DNA of 64,000 nucleotides from Erwinia sorbitola. Lineage in GTDB: Bacteria > Pseudomonadota > Gammaproteobacteria > Enterobacterales > Enterobacteriaceae. Shown here in pieces: positions 1 to 9,298 of the stretch (the first letter of the stretch is position 1; every line of letters begins with the position of its first letter). The position numbers and the translations under genes are program-made. The stretch covers positions 1 through 64,000 of the forward strand of contig NZ_CP046509.1 of NCBI RefSeq assembly GCF_009738185.1, given 5' to 3'. The notes beneath the pieces were generated by a model. It had not been told where the DNA came from, made no database searches, and was given only the letters and a program-made list of their open reading frames with translations.

Positions 1-315
1 TCGACGAATGCAGACGATCCTGAATGCCTTTTGCTCAGGGTGGCGTAAACTTATCCCCGCTGTACATGCCTGTGGATAAATTGGATCATTACTGTGTAGA
101 AAGTGAAGATCTCTGCTGCGCTTTACGCTATGATCCGCCCTTCCGCTAACGATCCTCCGGGTCGATCCTACCCCTAAAGCATTAGATTTGCCGGGGACGG
201 GCGGAGTAACCGTGGATAGCGGTTCGCATGTGTCTCATCGGCATGCGTCAACAATGATGAAATTATCGCTTCAGCGCTTTTATTTCTTATCGAATTTTTT
301 CGAGTGGAGTCCGCC
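1..315. promoter_or_regulatory. dnaA upstream control region
   Basis: Non-coding region in front of dnaA; in enterobacteria it separates dnaA from the divergent rpmH, which would lie left of the window. It holds one perfect DnaA box and six Dam GATC sites between 16 and 167 (16, 84, 108, 132, 151, 164), far more than chance. In E. coli the GATC-rich dnaA promoter is sequestered by SeqA and repressed by DnaA; the same layout is seen here and the same control is inferred. I could not fix the individual -10/-35 boxes. This is not oriC: there is no cluster of DnaA boxes with an AT-rich unwinding element. Confidence 0.7.
71..79 (-). promoter_or_regulatory. DnaA box
   Basis: TGTGGATAA on the plus strand, i.e. 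the perfect 9-mer TTATCCACA on the minus strand. Its position in the dnaA leader matches the autoregulatory box known in E. coli. Confidence 0.7.
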
Positions 316-1707
316 GTGTCACTTACGCTTTGGCAACAGTGTCTTGCCCGCCTGCAGGATGAGCTACCTGCCACAGAATTCAGCATGTGGCTGCGCCCCT
401 TGCAGGCCGAATTGAATGACAATACGCTGGCCTTGTATGCACCAAACCGTTTTGTACTCGATTGGGTTCGGGATAAATACCTGAATAATATCAATGCCCT
501 GCTAAATGAATTCTGCGGGTCGAATGCGCCTTTACTGCGTTTTGAAGTGGGCAGCAAACCGGTTGCGCAGACCATCAGCCAGCCGGCGATGGCTACGGCA
601 CATGCCAGCTCGCCAGGTATTATCAGCCGCCCGGCGCCAATGCGCCCAAGCTGGGATAACATGCCGGCACCCGCAGAGCTGTCTTACCGCTCAAATGTGA
701 ACACCAAGCACAATTTCGACAACTTCGTTGAGGGTAAATCAAACCAGTTGGCACGTGCGGCGGCACGTCAGGTGGCTGATAACCCGGGCGGAGCCTATAA
801 CCCCTTATTCCTTTATGGCGGGACGGGTCTCGGTAAAACGCACCTGCTGCACGCGGTAGGTAACGGGATCATGGCGCGCAAGCCAAACGCGAAAGTGGTG
901 TATATGCACTCCGAGCGCTTTGTGCAGGATATGGTAAAGGCGCTTCAGAACAACGCAATTGAAGAGTTTAAACGTTACTATCGCTCAGTTGACGCATTGT
1001 TAATCGATGATATTCAGTTCTTTGCCAATAAAGAGCGATCGCAGGAGGAGTTTTTCCACACCTTTAATGCGCTGCTGGAAGGTAATCAGCAGATCATTTT
1101 GACCTCGGATCGTTATCCGAAAGAGATCAACGGAGTGGAAGATCGTCTGAAATCACGCTTTGGCTGGGGCCTGACGGTGGCGATCGAGCCGCCTGAGCTG
1201 GAAACCCGCGTAGCGATCCTGATGAAAAAAGCAGATGAAAACGACATTCGCCTGCCGGGTGAAGTGGCGTTCTTTATTGCCAAACGTCTGCGCTCTAACG
1301 TGCGTGAGCTTGAAGGTGCGTTGAACCGTGTAATCGCCAACGCTAACTTTACCGGCCGTGCTATCACGATCGATTTTGTGCGCGAAGCATTACGCGACCT
1401 GCTGGCATTGCAGGAGAAGCTGGTAACCATCGATAATATTCAGAAGACCGTTGCTGAGTATTATAAAATTAAAGTTGCCGATCTGCTGTCGAAGCGACGC
1501 TCCCGATCGGTTGCCCGCCCGCGTCAAATGGCGATGGCGATGGCCAAGGAGCTGACCAACCACAGCCTGCCGGAAATCGGTGATGCTTTCGGGGGTCGTG
1601 ACCACACTACAGTGCTACATGCCTGCCGCAAAATCGAGCAGTTGCGTGAAGAGAGTCATGACATTAAAGAAGATTTCTCAAATCTAATCAGAACATTATC
1701 TTCCTGA
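316..1707 (+). CDS. dnaA: chromosomal replication initiator DnaA
   Basis: Initiator ATPase that binds DnaA boxes at oriC, melts the origin and loads DnaB. Domain I starts SLTLWQQCLARLQ; a variable linker covers about residues 85-130; the AAA+ domain has Walker A GGTGLGKT and Walker B LLIDDIQF; domain IV ends with the DNA-binding signature GGRDHTTVLHAC. Start chosen at GTG 316, equivalent to the E. coli GTG start; an in-frame GTG at 304 would add four unconserved residues. The product is 463 aa against 467 in E. coli. Two bases separate it from dnaN, so the two are co-transcribed. Autoregulation through the upstream DnaA box is likely. Confidence 0.98.
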   Translation: MSLTLWQQCLARLQDELPATEFSMWLRPLQAELNDNTLALYAPNRFVLDWVRDKYLNNINALLNEFCGSNAPLLRFEVGSKPVAQTISQPAMATAHASSPGIISRPAPMRPSWDNMPAPAELSYRSNVNTKHNFDNFVEGKSNQLARAAARQVADNPGGAYNPLFLYGGTGLGKTHLLHAVGNGIMARKPNAKVVYMHSERFVQDMVKALQNNAIEEFKRYYRSVDALLIDDIQFFANKERSQEEFFHTFNALLEGNQQIILTSDRYPKEINGVEDRLKSRFGWGLTVAIEPPELETRVAILMKKADENDIRLPGEVAFFIAKRLRSNVRELEGALNRVIANANFTGRAITIDFVREALRDLLALQEKLVTIDNIQKTVAEYYKIKVADLLSKRRSRSVARPRQMAMAMAKELTNHSLPEIGDAFGGRDHTTVLHACRKIEQLREESHDIKEDFSNLIRTLSS

Positions 1708-1709
1708 CT

Positions 1710-2810
1710 ATGAAATTTATTGTAGAACGTGAGCGTTTACTCAAGCCGTTACAGCAAGTTAGCAGCCCATTAGGCGGTCGTCCGACGCTGCCCATTCTCG
1801 GCAACCTGTTATTGCAGGTTAATGAAGGTACGCTGCTGCTGACAGGCACCGATCTGGAAATGGAAATGGTTGCCCGCGTTGCGCTGACGCAAGACCACGA
1901 GCCAGGTGCCACCACCGTACCCGCGCGAAAATTCTTTGATATCTGCCGTGGTCTGCCGGAAGGCGCTGAGATCACGGTGATTCTGGATGGCGAAAGAATG
2001 CTGGTGCGCTCAGGCCGCAGCCGTTTCTCGCTCTCCACGCTGCCTGCCAGCGACTTCCCGAATCTGGATGACTGGCAGAGCGAGGTTGAATTTACCCTGC
2101 CACAGGCGACAATGAAGCGTCTGATAGAGGCCACGCAGTTCTCAATGGCGCATCAGGACGTGCGTTATTATCTGAACGGTATGCTGTTTGAGACAGAAGG
2201 CGAAGAGCTGCGCACGGTGGCTACCGATGGTCACCGCCTGGCGGTTTGTTCAATGCCGGTGGGCCAGCAGTTGCCAAGCCATTCGGTGATCGTTCCGCGT
2301 AAAGGGGTCATTGAGCTGGTGCGTCTGCTGGACGGTGGTGATACGCCATTGCAGGTGCAGATAGGCAGTAACAATATCCGCGCACATGTGGGTGACTTTA
2401 TTTTCACCTCAAAGCTGGTTGATGGTCGTTTCCCGGATTATCGCCGTGTATTGCCGAAGAATCCGGATAAAACCCTCGACGCAGGCTGTGATTTGCTGAA
2501 GCAGGCATTTGCCCGGGCAGCGATCCTCTCGAATGAGAAGTTCCGTGGAGTTCGCCTCTATATCAGTGAAAATCAGTTGAAAATCACTGCAAATAACCCG
2601 GAACAGGAAGAAGCGGAAGAGATACTCGATGTGACCTATGGTGGCACCGATCTTGAAATCGGCTTCAACGTAAGCTATGTACTGGATGTTCTGAACGCGC
2701 TGAAGTGCGAGAACGTGCGGCTGCTGCTCACCGATTCGGTTTCCAGCGTACAGATTGAAGATGCGGCAAGTCAAAGCGCTGCCTACGTCGTCATGCCGAT
2801 GAGGCTTTGA
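1710..2810 (+). CDS. dnaN: DNA polymerase III beta sliding clamp
   Basis: Ring-shaped processivity clamp of DNA polymerase III, also a docking platform for MutS, ligase, Hda and translesion polymerases. The 366-aa product has the family length and is near-identical to E. coli DnaN from MKFIVERERLLKPLQQV to the C-terminal YVVMPMRL, which forms the clamp-binding pocket with neighbouring domains. It follows dnaA by two bases and is probably expressed both from dnaA promoters and from internal ones. Nothing unusual is seen. Confidence 0.98.
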   Translation: MKFIVERERLLKPLQQVSSPLGGRPTLPILGNLLLQVNEGTLLLTGTDLEMEMVARVALTQDHEPGATTVPARKFFDICRGLPEGAEITVILDGERMLVRSGRSRFSLSTLPASDFPNLDDWQSEVEFTLPQATMKRLIEATQFSMAHQDVRYYLNGMLFETEGEELRTVATDGHRLAVCSMPVGQQLPSHSVIVPRKGVIELVRLLDGGDTPLQVQIGSNNIRAHVGDFIFTSKLVDGRFPDYRRVLPKNPDKTLDAGCDLLKQAFARAAILSNEKFRGVRLYISENQLKITANNPEQEEAEEILDVTYGGTDLEIGFNVSYVLDVLNALKCENVRLLLTDSVSSVQIEDAASQSAAYVVMPMRL

Positions 2811-2988
2811 TATATCGGGCTAACTTGCTTGCCATTTTGCCCCCGGGCAGTGCTCGCCATCCTCTCGTAATTCAGTACGCTGCGGTGGCTGTGCACTGGC
2901 CGTTAGCAAACTGCCTGCGCCGTTGACGCCCTGGCTGGTAGCGAAAAGCAAAAATCCTCTGGTTCACTGTTCGCGGAATAACTTCTTT

Positions 2989-4074
2989 ATGGCTTTAACC
3001 CGCCTGCTTATCAAAAACTTCCGTAATATCGAAAACGCGGATTTGGCACTTGCCCCCGGATTTAACTTTCTGGTTGGGCCGAACGGCAGCGGTAAAACCA
3101 GCGTGCTGGAAGCGATTTACACCCTCGGCCATGGCCGCGCCTTCCGCAGTTTGCAGGCGGGCAGAGTCATTCGTCACGAGCAGGATGCCTTTGTACTGCA
3201 TGGGCGCATTGCCGGGGCGGAAAGAGAAGTGTCAGTGGGGCTGACGAAAAACCGCGTCGGTGACAGCCGGGTGCGGGTAGACGGCAGCGACGGCCATAAA
3301 GTGGCCGAACTGGCGCAGATGCTGCCAATGCAGCTGATCACGCCGGAAGGTTTTACCCTGCTGAACGGTGGGCCGAAATATCGGCGCGCCTATATAGACT
3401 GGGGCTGCTTTCACAATGAACCGGGTTTTTTCATCGCCTGGAGCAACCTTAAGCGCCTGTTGAAACAGCGTAATGCTGCTCTGCGTCAGGTCTCGCGCTA
3501 TCAGCAGATCCGCGCCTGGGATCAGGAACTGGCACCGCTGGCCGAACAAATAAGCCAGTGGCGTGCGGCCTACAGCGAGGCGATAGCGGCGGATATTAAT
3601 GCCACCTGCGCGCAGTTTTTGCCGGAGTTCCAGCTGAGTTTCTCTTATCAACGCGGCTGGGACAAAGAGAGTGATTATGCCGAACTGCTCGAACGTCAGT
3701 TTGAGCGCGATCGCGCATTAACCTATACCGCCAGCGGTCCTCACAAAGCGGATTTTCGAATTCGCGCAGAGGGAACGCCGGTGGAAGATTTGCTATCACG
3801 CGGCCAGTTAAAGCTGCTGATGTGCGCCCTGAGGCTGGCGCAGGGTGAGTTTCTCACCCGACAGAACGGGCGACGTTGCCTGTATCTGATAGATGATTTT
3901 GCCTCTGAGCTGGACGAAACGCGTCGCCACCTGCTGGCTGCGCGTTTAAAAGCCACTCAGGCCCAGGTTTTTGTCAGTGCCATAGCATTCGAGCATGTCT
4001 TCGATATGACTGATGAAAAGGGCAAGATGTTCACTGTAGAACAAGGTAAAATAGTGGTTCAACCTGAAGATTAA
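2989..4074 (+). CDS. recF: recombination mediator RecF
   Basis: SMC-like ATPase that acts with RecO and RecR to load RecA at single-strand gaps. Walker A GPNGSGKT lies near residue 30, the ABC-type signature region around SRGQLKLLM, and Walker B LYLIDDFASELD near the C-terminus. Start taken at ATG 2989 (MALTRLLIKNFRNIEN), matching E. coli; the frame is open upstream to 2923 but those 22 residues are not conserved. Length 361 aa, close to the 357 of E. coli. The 178-bp gap after dnaN shows no recognisable terminator. gyrB follows after 17 bp. Confidence 0.97.
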   Translation: MALTRLLIKNFRNIENADLALAPGFNFLVGPNGSGKTSVLEAIYTLGHGRAFRSLQAGRVIRHEQDAFVLHGRIAGAEREVSVGLTKNRVGDSRVRVDGSDGHKVAELAQMLPMQLITPEGFTLLNGGPKYRRAYIDWGCFHNEPGFFIAWSNLKRLLKQRNAALRQVSRYQQIRAWDQELAPLAEQISQWRAAYSEAIAADINATCAQFLPEFQLSFSYQRGWDKESDYAELLERQFERDRALTYTASGPHKADFRIRAEGTPVEDLLSRGQLKLLMCALRLAQGEFLTRQNGRRCLYLIDDFASELDETRRHLLAARLKATQAQVFVSAIAFEHVFDMTDEKGKMFTVEQGKIVVQPED

Positions 4075-4091
4075 ACGAGCGAGAAAAGTTG

Positions 4092-6500
4092 ATGTCGAAT
4101 TCTTATGACTCTTCCAGTATCAAAGTTCTCAAGGGGCTGGATGCGGTACGCAAGCGCCCGGGTATGTATATCGGCGATACGGATGACGGTACCGGTCTGC
4201 ATCACATGGTATTTGAGGTCGTGGATAACGCCATTGACGAAGCACTCGCCGGTCACTGCTCCGATATTGTTGTCACTATTCATGCAGATAACTCTGTGTC
4301 AGTACAGGATGACGGACGCGGTATTCCAACCGGTATCCATGAAGAAGAAGGCATTTCTGCCGCTGAAGTAATCATGACCGTGCTGCATGCGGGCGGTAAA
4401 TTCGACGATAACTCGTATAAAGTTTCCGGCGGCCTGCACGGCGTTGGTGTTTCCGTGGTTAACGCCCTGTCGGAAAAGCTGGAACTGACTATTCGTCGTG
4501 ATGGTAAAGTACATCAGCAGATCTACGTTCACGGCGTGCCTCAGGCCCCGCTGGCGGTTAGCGGTGAAACCGAGCTGACCGGTACACGCGTGCGTTTCTG
4601 GCCAAGCCATCAGACCTTTACCAATGTCAGAGAGTTTGAGTACGAAATTCTGGCAAAGCGCCTGCGTGAGCTGTCATTCCTGAACTCTGGTGTTTCCATC
4701 AGACTGGAAGATAAGCGCGATGGTAAAAGCGACCACTACCACTATGAAGGTGGTATCAAAGCGTTTGTTGAGTATCTGAATAAGAACAAAACCCCGATCC
4801 ACCCGAATGTGTTCTATTTCTCCACTGAGAAAGACGGCATTGGTGTGGAAGTGGCGCTTCAGTGGAACGATGGTTTCCAGGAAAACATCTACTGCTTTAC
4901 CAACAACATTCCTCAGCGTGATGGTGGTACTCACCTCGTCGGTTTCCGTACCGCGATGACCCGTACCCTGAATGCTTATATGGACAAAGAAGGCTACAGC
5001 AAAAAAGCCAAAGTCAGCGCCACCGGTGACGATGCGCGCGAAGGCCTGATTGCTGTTGTCTCAGTGAAAGTTCCGGATCCGAAGTTCTCCTCACAGACCA
5101 AAGACAAACTGGTCTCTTCTGAGGTGAAAACGGCGGTTGAGCAGCAGATGAACGAACGACTGGCTGAGTATCTGCTGGAACATCCGGGCGATGCCAAAAT
5201 CGTTGTGGGTAAGATCATTGATGCAGCCCGTGCCCGTGAAGCGGCGCGTCGCGCACGTGAAATGACCCGTCGTAAAGGTGCGCTGGATCTGGCTGGCCTG
5301 CCAGGTAAACTGGCTGACTGTCAGGAACGCGACCCGGCACTCTCTGAAATCTACCTGGTGGAAGGGGACTCTGCGGGCGGCTCTGCCAAGCAGGGGCGTA
5401 ACCGTAAAAACCAGGCAATCCTGCCGCTGAAAGGTAAAATCCTTAACGTGGAGAAAGCGCGCTTCGACAAGATGCTTGCTTCGCAGGAAGTGGCAACGCT
5501 TATCACCGCGCTGGGCTGCGGCATTGGCCGTGACGAATACAACCCGGACAAACTGCGTTATCACAGCATCATCATCATGACCGATGCGGACGTCGATGGT
5601 TCGCATATCCGTACGCTGCTGCTGACCTTCTTCTATCGTCAGATGCCAGAAATCATCGAACGCGGCCATGTGTATATCGCACAGCCGCCGCTGTATAAGG
5701 TGAAAAAAGGTAAGCAGGAGCAGTACATCAAAGATGATGACGCAATGGATCAGTACCAGATCTCCATCGCACTTGATGGTGCGACGCTGCACGCTAACGC
5801 CAGCGCTCCGGCACTGGGCGGTAAGCCGCTGGAAGACCTGGTATCAGAGTTCAACAGCACGCGTAAGATGATCAAACGTATGGAGCGCCGTTATCCGGTC
5901 GCCCTGCTGAATGCGCTGATCTACCATCCGACGCTGACTGAACTGGCCGCTGAAGCGCCGGTGCAGGAGTGGATGGACGGGCTGGTGAAATATCTTAACG
6001 ACAACGACCAGCACGGCAGCAGCTACAGCGGTCTGGTACGTGAAAACCGCGAACTGCACATTTTTGAGCCAGTGCTGCGCATCCGTACTCACGGTGTGGA
6101 TACCGATTACGCGCTGGATACTGATTTTATGCTCGGCGGCGAATACCGTAAAATCTGTGGCCTGGGTGAAAGCCTGCGTGGTCTGATCGAAGAAGATGCG
6201 TTTATCGAACGTGGCGAACGTCGCCAGCCGATTGACAGCTTCGAGCAGGCAATGGAGTGGCTGGTGAAAGAGTCACGCCGTGGTCTGACGGTTCAGCGCT
6301 ATAAAGGACTGGGCGAAATGAACCCGGATCAGCTGTGGGAAACCACCATGGATCCGGACAGTCGTCGTATGCTGCGCGTTACCATTCGTGATGCAGTCGC
6401 TGCTGACCAGCTGTTCACTACCCTGATGGGCGATGCGGTGGAACCACGCCGTGCCTTTATCGAAGAGAACGCCCTGCGCGCGGCGAACATCGATATTTAA
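4092..6500 (+). CDS. gyrB: DNA gyrase subunit B
   Basis: ATPase subunit of DNA gyrase (A2B2), which introduces negative supercoils. The GHKL ATPase domain starts SNSYDSSSIKVLKG and has the conserved DNAIDEA and GGLHGVG motifs; the TOPRIM domain has EGDSAGGSAKQGRNR and the metal-binding DADVDGSH; the gyrase-specific C-terminal part ends NALRAANIDI. Start at ATG 4092; a TTG directly upstream at 4089 is less likely. 802 aa, family length. A strong terminator follows, closing the dnaA-dnaN-recF-gyrB block. Confidence 0.98.
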   Translation: MSNSYDSSSIKVLKGLDAVRKRPGMYIGDTDDGTGLHHMVFEVVDNAIDEALAGHCSDIVVTIHADNSVSVQDDGRGIPTGIHEEEGISAAEVIMTVLHAGGKFDDNSYKVSGGLHGVGVSVVNALSEKLELTIRRDGKVHQQIYVHGVPQAPLAVSGETELTGTRVRFWPSHQTFTNVREFEYEILAKRLRELSFLNSGVSIRLEDKRDGKSDHYHYEGGIKAFVEYLNKNKTPIHPNVFYFSTEKDGIGVEVALQWNDGFQENIYCFTNNIPQRDGGTHLVGFRTAMTRTLNAYMDKEGYSKKAKVSATGDDAREGLIAVVSVKVPDPKFSSQTKDKLVSSEVKTAVEQQMNERLAEYLLEHPGDAKIVVGKIIDAARAREAARRAREMTRRKGALDLAGLPGKLADCQERDPALSEIYLVEGDSAGGSAKQGRNRKNQAILPLKGKILNVEKARFDKMLASQEVATLITALGCGIGRDEYNPDKLRYHSIIIMTDADVDGSHIRTLLLTFFYRQMPEIIERGHVYIAQPPLYKVKKGKQEQYIKDDDAMDQYQISIALDGATLHANASAPALGGKPLEDLVSEFNSTRKMIKRMERRYPVALLNALIYHPTLTELAAEAPVQEWMDGLVKYLNDNDQHGSSYSGLVRENRELHIFEPVLRIRTHGVDTDYALDTDFMLGGEYRKICGLGESLRGLIEEDAFIERGERRQPIDSFEQAMEWLVKESRRGLTVQRYKGLGEMNPDQLWETTMDPDSRRMLRVTIRDAVAADQLFTTLMGDAVEPRRAFIEENALRAANIDI

Positions 6501-6525
6501 TCGTCAGTGACGGTATCATCAGAGA

Positions 6526-6553
6526 AAGCAGACCTTCGGGTCTGCTTTTTTTT
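6526..6553 (+). terminator. rho-independent terminator after gyrB
   Basis: 8-bp perfect stem AGCAGACC / GGTCTGCT with a TTCG tetraloop followed by eight T. It lies 26 bp after the gyrB stop codon. Confidence 0.92.
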
Positions 6554-6592
6554 CGTCCGCGATCCTTAATAACCCCCCTTATGCTTAGTGCA

Positions 6593-7804
6593 TCAATACT
6601 GTTCAACCGTAAACTGCTGGCTGGCATCAACTGCCGTTTTTACTTCACTCTGCAAGAATCGTATCAGCGATGAACTGGATTGCAGCACCTCGGTTTCATA
6701 CAGCGCGGCGGCCATCTTTTGGCGATCAGCCTGTTTAACATCGTTTTCCAGAGCCTGTTTAAACACCTGTTCAATATTTTTTTTGTTAAACTGGTAGGCG
6801 AAGTCAATGTCTGGTACCAGACTGAAATCCGGCTCATACCTTCTATGTTCGCCGCTATTGATCTCTAGCCGAAGAATAGGTTTTTCGGTTAAAAGGAAAT
6901 CGAACAGAATAGATGAGTAATCTGTGATCAATAAATCAAATTTATTTAAATGAGGGTAGATATCTAATGAAGCATTGAGGAATGTTATATTTCCTGGGAG
7001 TTTTCTTGTCTTGTCATCATTAATAATCATTGGGTGTGATTTAATAAATAGTTCCGCATTGTTTTTTTTACACAATATAGCCACCTTCTTCAGAAAATCG
7101 GGATCTGAAGTAATCAAATTCGACTCTTCACGCTGCCAGGTCGGGGCGAAAAAAACCTTTTTCAGCGTGCTGTTTTCCAGTGTTTTCAACACCGAAGGTG
7201 GCAGCTCACTGCCTATTAACTCATGCTCAGTGGCTGGCCTTTTGATCACTTCATTGCGTGGGTAGCCCGCTCTGACAATGCGTTTACAGCCAAAAAAGGC
7301 GTTAAAGTGGCGATCAAGGTGTGATGAAGTACTTAATATGCAGTCTGCTTGTGATGCAAAGTCAACTGACCTGCGGAAGTCATAATCCATTAAATTCAGA
7401 TGTGGCGTTAAAGTTAATAAGAGATGTTTAACTGAAACGCCATGCCATAGCTGAAAGTGTTTCGCTCCCTGAAGGGCTGAAAATATCTCTTCACTACCAT
7501 ATAAACTCTGTGATGGATTAACAGAAAACAGTGCCACAGCGGCAGATAAAAATAAATTGATTGTTTCCTGGAATGTATCATTACTAATGAGGTGGCAGGG
7601 GAGGTTTTTTTCTTTTAACGTTGCTATTAAAGTTTCCTCACAGCTACACCATATGCATTGAAAGTCAGATTGTTCTTCCAGAGCCTTCAGATATAAGTAT
7701 TTCGTGTTGTCACTAAAAGTCTCTCGCCCAAAAAAAAGCACGATTTTCTTTTTAACGGTCTTTTTAGAGATGTTGCTTATGCGAAGATAAAATTCATGGT
7801 TCAT
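6593..7804 (-). CDS. CDP-glycerol glycerophosphotransferase-like protein
   Basis: Member of the CDP-glycerol:polyglycerophosphate glycerophosphotransferase (TagB/TagF) family. Family motifs in order: QLWHGVSVKHLL, GYPRNEVI, FAPTWQRE, IKSHP and ITDYSSILFDF. Known members add glycerol- or ribitol-phosphate units to cell-wall or capsule polymers. The protein is 403 aa with no signal peptide or obvious membrane segment, so it would act at the cytoplasmic face. It is an orphan: no CDP-glycerol synthase, capsule or LPS gene lies nearby. Its sequence is clearly more AT-rich than gyrB and the following operon, which suggests acquisition by transfer. The acceptor is unknown; decoration of LPS or capsule by a remote locus is possible. 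Start ATG 7804 has only a weak ribosome-binding site. Confidence 0.82.
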   Translation of the reverse strand: MNHEFYLRISNISKKTVKKKIVLFFGRETFSDNTKYLYLKALEEQSDFQCIWCSCEETLIATLKEKNLPCHLISNDTFQETINLFLSAAVALFSVNPSQSLYGSEEIFSALQGAKHFQLWHGVSVKHLLLTLTPHLNLMDYDFRRSVDFASQADCILSTSSHLDRHFNAFFGCKRIVRAGYPRNEVIKRPATEHELIGSELPPSVLKTLENSTLKKVFFAPTWQREESNLITSDPDFLKKVAILCKKNNAELFIKSHPMIINDDKTRKLPGNITFLNASLDIYPHLNKFDLLITDYSSILFDFLLTEKPILRLEINSGEHRRYEPDFSLVPDIDFAYQFNKKNIEQVFKQALENDVKQADRQKMAAALYETEVLQSSSSLIRFLQSEVKTAVDASQQFTVEQY

Positions 7805-7928
7805 AACTATCCCGGGATTTAAACGTTAAGGTTAACCAGGAAAAGCGACCCAAAGAGGTAGAAAATTAAGCCTGCTGAAGTTTTTTTTGCATAGTCTGCC
7901 GTCTGTCTCACCTGTAATTGGCGCTGTC

Positions 7929-7937
7929 TGTGGATAA
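7929..7937 (-). promoter_or_regulatory. DnaA-box-like 9-mer
   Basis: A second perfect TTATCCACA (minus strand) in the 241-bp gap between two divergent genes. By chance about one copy of a 9-mer is expected per 130 kb of double-stranded sequence, so it may be incidental. Just downstream, 7951-7970 is a tandem 10-mer CTTCCGTTTG/CTTCCGTTTT, a better candidate for an operator of the kinase/repressor gene. Confidence 0.35.
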
Positions 7938-8045
7938 CCTTTTGGTTTCTCTTCCGTTTGCTTCCGTTTTTACCCGTGCGCTATGACCGCTATCACTTTT
8001 AAACTATCCGTGCTCCCTTAGGCTACTCCTTAGCAAGAGGTCACT

Positions 8046-9254
8046 ATGTATCTGGAACAACGGCGTAACAGCATTCTTGATTATCTCGACCAGCATGACA
8101 GCCTGAGCGTTGCCTGGCTTGCCACCGCGTTTAGCGTCTCTAAAGAGACTATCCGGAGCGATCTGGCGGCACTGGCAACGCAGGGGATGATCCAGCGCTG
8201 TCATGGTGGAGCGATGGTAATACGTCGCAACCTGCAGGCAAAACTGATTTCGGAAACCGGCGGCAACTTTGAGGTGCTGTTGCAGCGGCTGGAGGGCCAG
8301 CGTCAGCGGTCGGCACCGCGTGATAGCACCCGGACTAAGGGCCGGGTATGTATTCTCGGTTCATTTAACGTCGATATCGTGGCGAAAGTGGCGCGCTTTC
8401 CGAAAGGAGGGGAGTCGCTGCTGGCACTGGGGAGCACCCTGGGGCCGGGAGGAAAAGGGGCAAACCAGGCAATGGCAGCCAGCCGCGCCGGGGCGCGCGT
8501 GCACTTTGTCTCTAAAGTGGGCACCGATCAGTTCAGCCAGTTCGCTTTCGACCATCTGTCGGCGTCTGATATTCACTCTTTCAGGCTGTATCAAAGTGAA
8601 GTGGAGCCAACGGGTAACGCGATTATCTATGTGTCGCAGCAGGATGGCGAAAACATGATCGCTATCTATTCCGGCGCGAACAAAACCCTGACGGATGGGG
8701 AAGTGGCGGAGATGACCCACGAACTGGCCGCATCTGATGTGCTGCTGGTGCAGCTGGAAAACAATTTTTCCGCAACGCTGAATGCCATGAAACTGGCCAC
8801 CACCCTCGGCGTGCGCGTGATTATGAATCCGGCACCCTTCTCAGCAGATGCGCTGGCGTGCCTGCAATATGTGGATGTACTTACGCCAAATGAAACCGAG
8901 GCCTCGCTGCTCTCAGGGGTGGAGGTTAATGACCTCGACAGTGCGAAAGAAGCGGCCCTGGCGATAGTGCGGCAGGGCGCAAAGCGGGTAATTATCACCA
9001 TGAGTTCACGCGGCGCGCTGATCCTTGAGAACGGGCAGTTTCAGCATATTGCCGCGTTTCCGGCACTCAGCGTAGATACCACCGGTGCCGGCGATGCCTT
9101 TAACGGTGCTTTCGCTGCGGCCCTGGCGAACGGACAAACTATTGCGCAGGCGGCCACCTATGCCGCGGCGTTTGCTTCACTGGCGGTAGAACGCGAAGGG
9201 GCATCAAATATGCCCGATCACCCTCAGGTGGTTGCGCGACTGGCGCAGCGCTAA
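8046..9254 (+). CDS. DeoR-type HTH / PfkB carbohydrate kinase fusion
   Basis: Two-domain protein of 402 aa. Residues 1-60 form a DeoR-family winged helix (SVSKETIRSDLAALATQGMI and the CHGGAM wing). After a polar linker, residues about 100-400 form a ribokinase-type PfkB domain: substrate motif GGKGANQAMAASRAGA, anion-hole and catalytic motif DTTGAGDAFNGAF with catalytic Asp350. It lacks the usual DeoR sugar-sensing domain, so the kinase domain may be the sensor. E. coli YeiI has a comparable HTH-kinase layout. It is the first gene of an operon with an aldolase, a YhcH protein and an MFS carrier that has no other regulator, so it probably both phosphorylates the sugar and controls the operon. 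The substrate cannot be read from sequence. Confidence 0.85.
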   Translation: MYLEQRRNSILDYLDQHDSLSVAWLATAFSVSKETIRSDLAALATQGMIQRCHGGAMVIRRNLQAKLISETGGNFEVLLQRLEGQRQRSAPRDSTRTKGRVCILGSFNVDIVAKVARFPKGGESLLALGSTLGPGGKGANQAMAASRAGARVHFVSKVGTDQFSQFAFDHLSASDIHSFRLYQSEVEPTGNAIIYVSQQDGENMIAIYSGANKTLTDGEVAEMTHELAASDVLLVQLENNFSATLNAMKLATTLGVRVIMNPAPFSADALACLQYVDVLTPNETEASLLSGVEVNDLDSAKEAALAIVRQGAKRVIITMSSRGALILENGQFQHIAAFPALSVDTTGAGDAFNGAFAAALANGQTIAQAATYAAAFASLAVEREGASNMPDHPQVVARLAQR

Positions 9255-9298
9255 AGCCGACTGACTTTTATGCAGCATTGCTGCTTCAGGAGATCCAA

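Noticed and set aside
1..315. Possible oriC next to dnaA
   Set aside because: Only one perfect DnaA box and no AT-rich 13-mer-type repeats; in enterobacteria oriC lies away from dnaA, near mnmG/mioC.
7929..7937. DnaA box as part of a secondary origin or datA-like titration site
   Set aside because: A single isolated 9-mer; about one is expected by chance per 130 kb.
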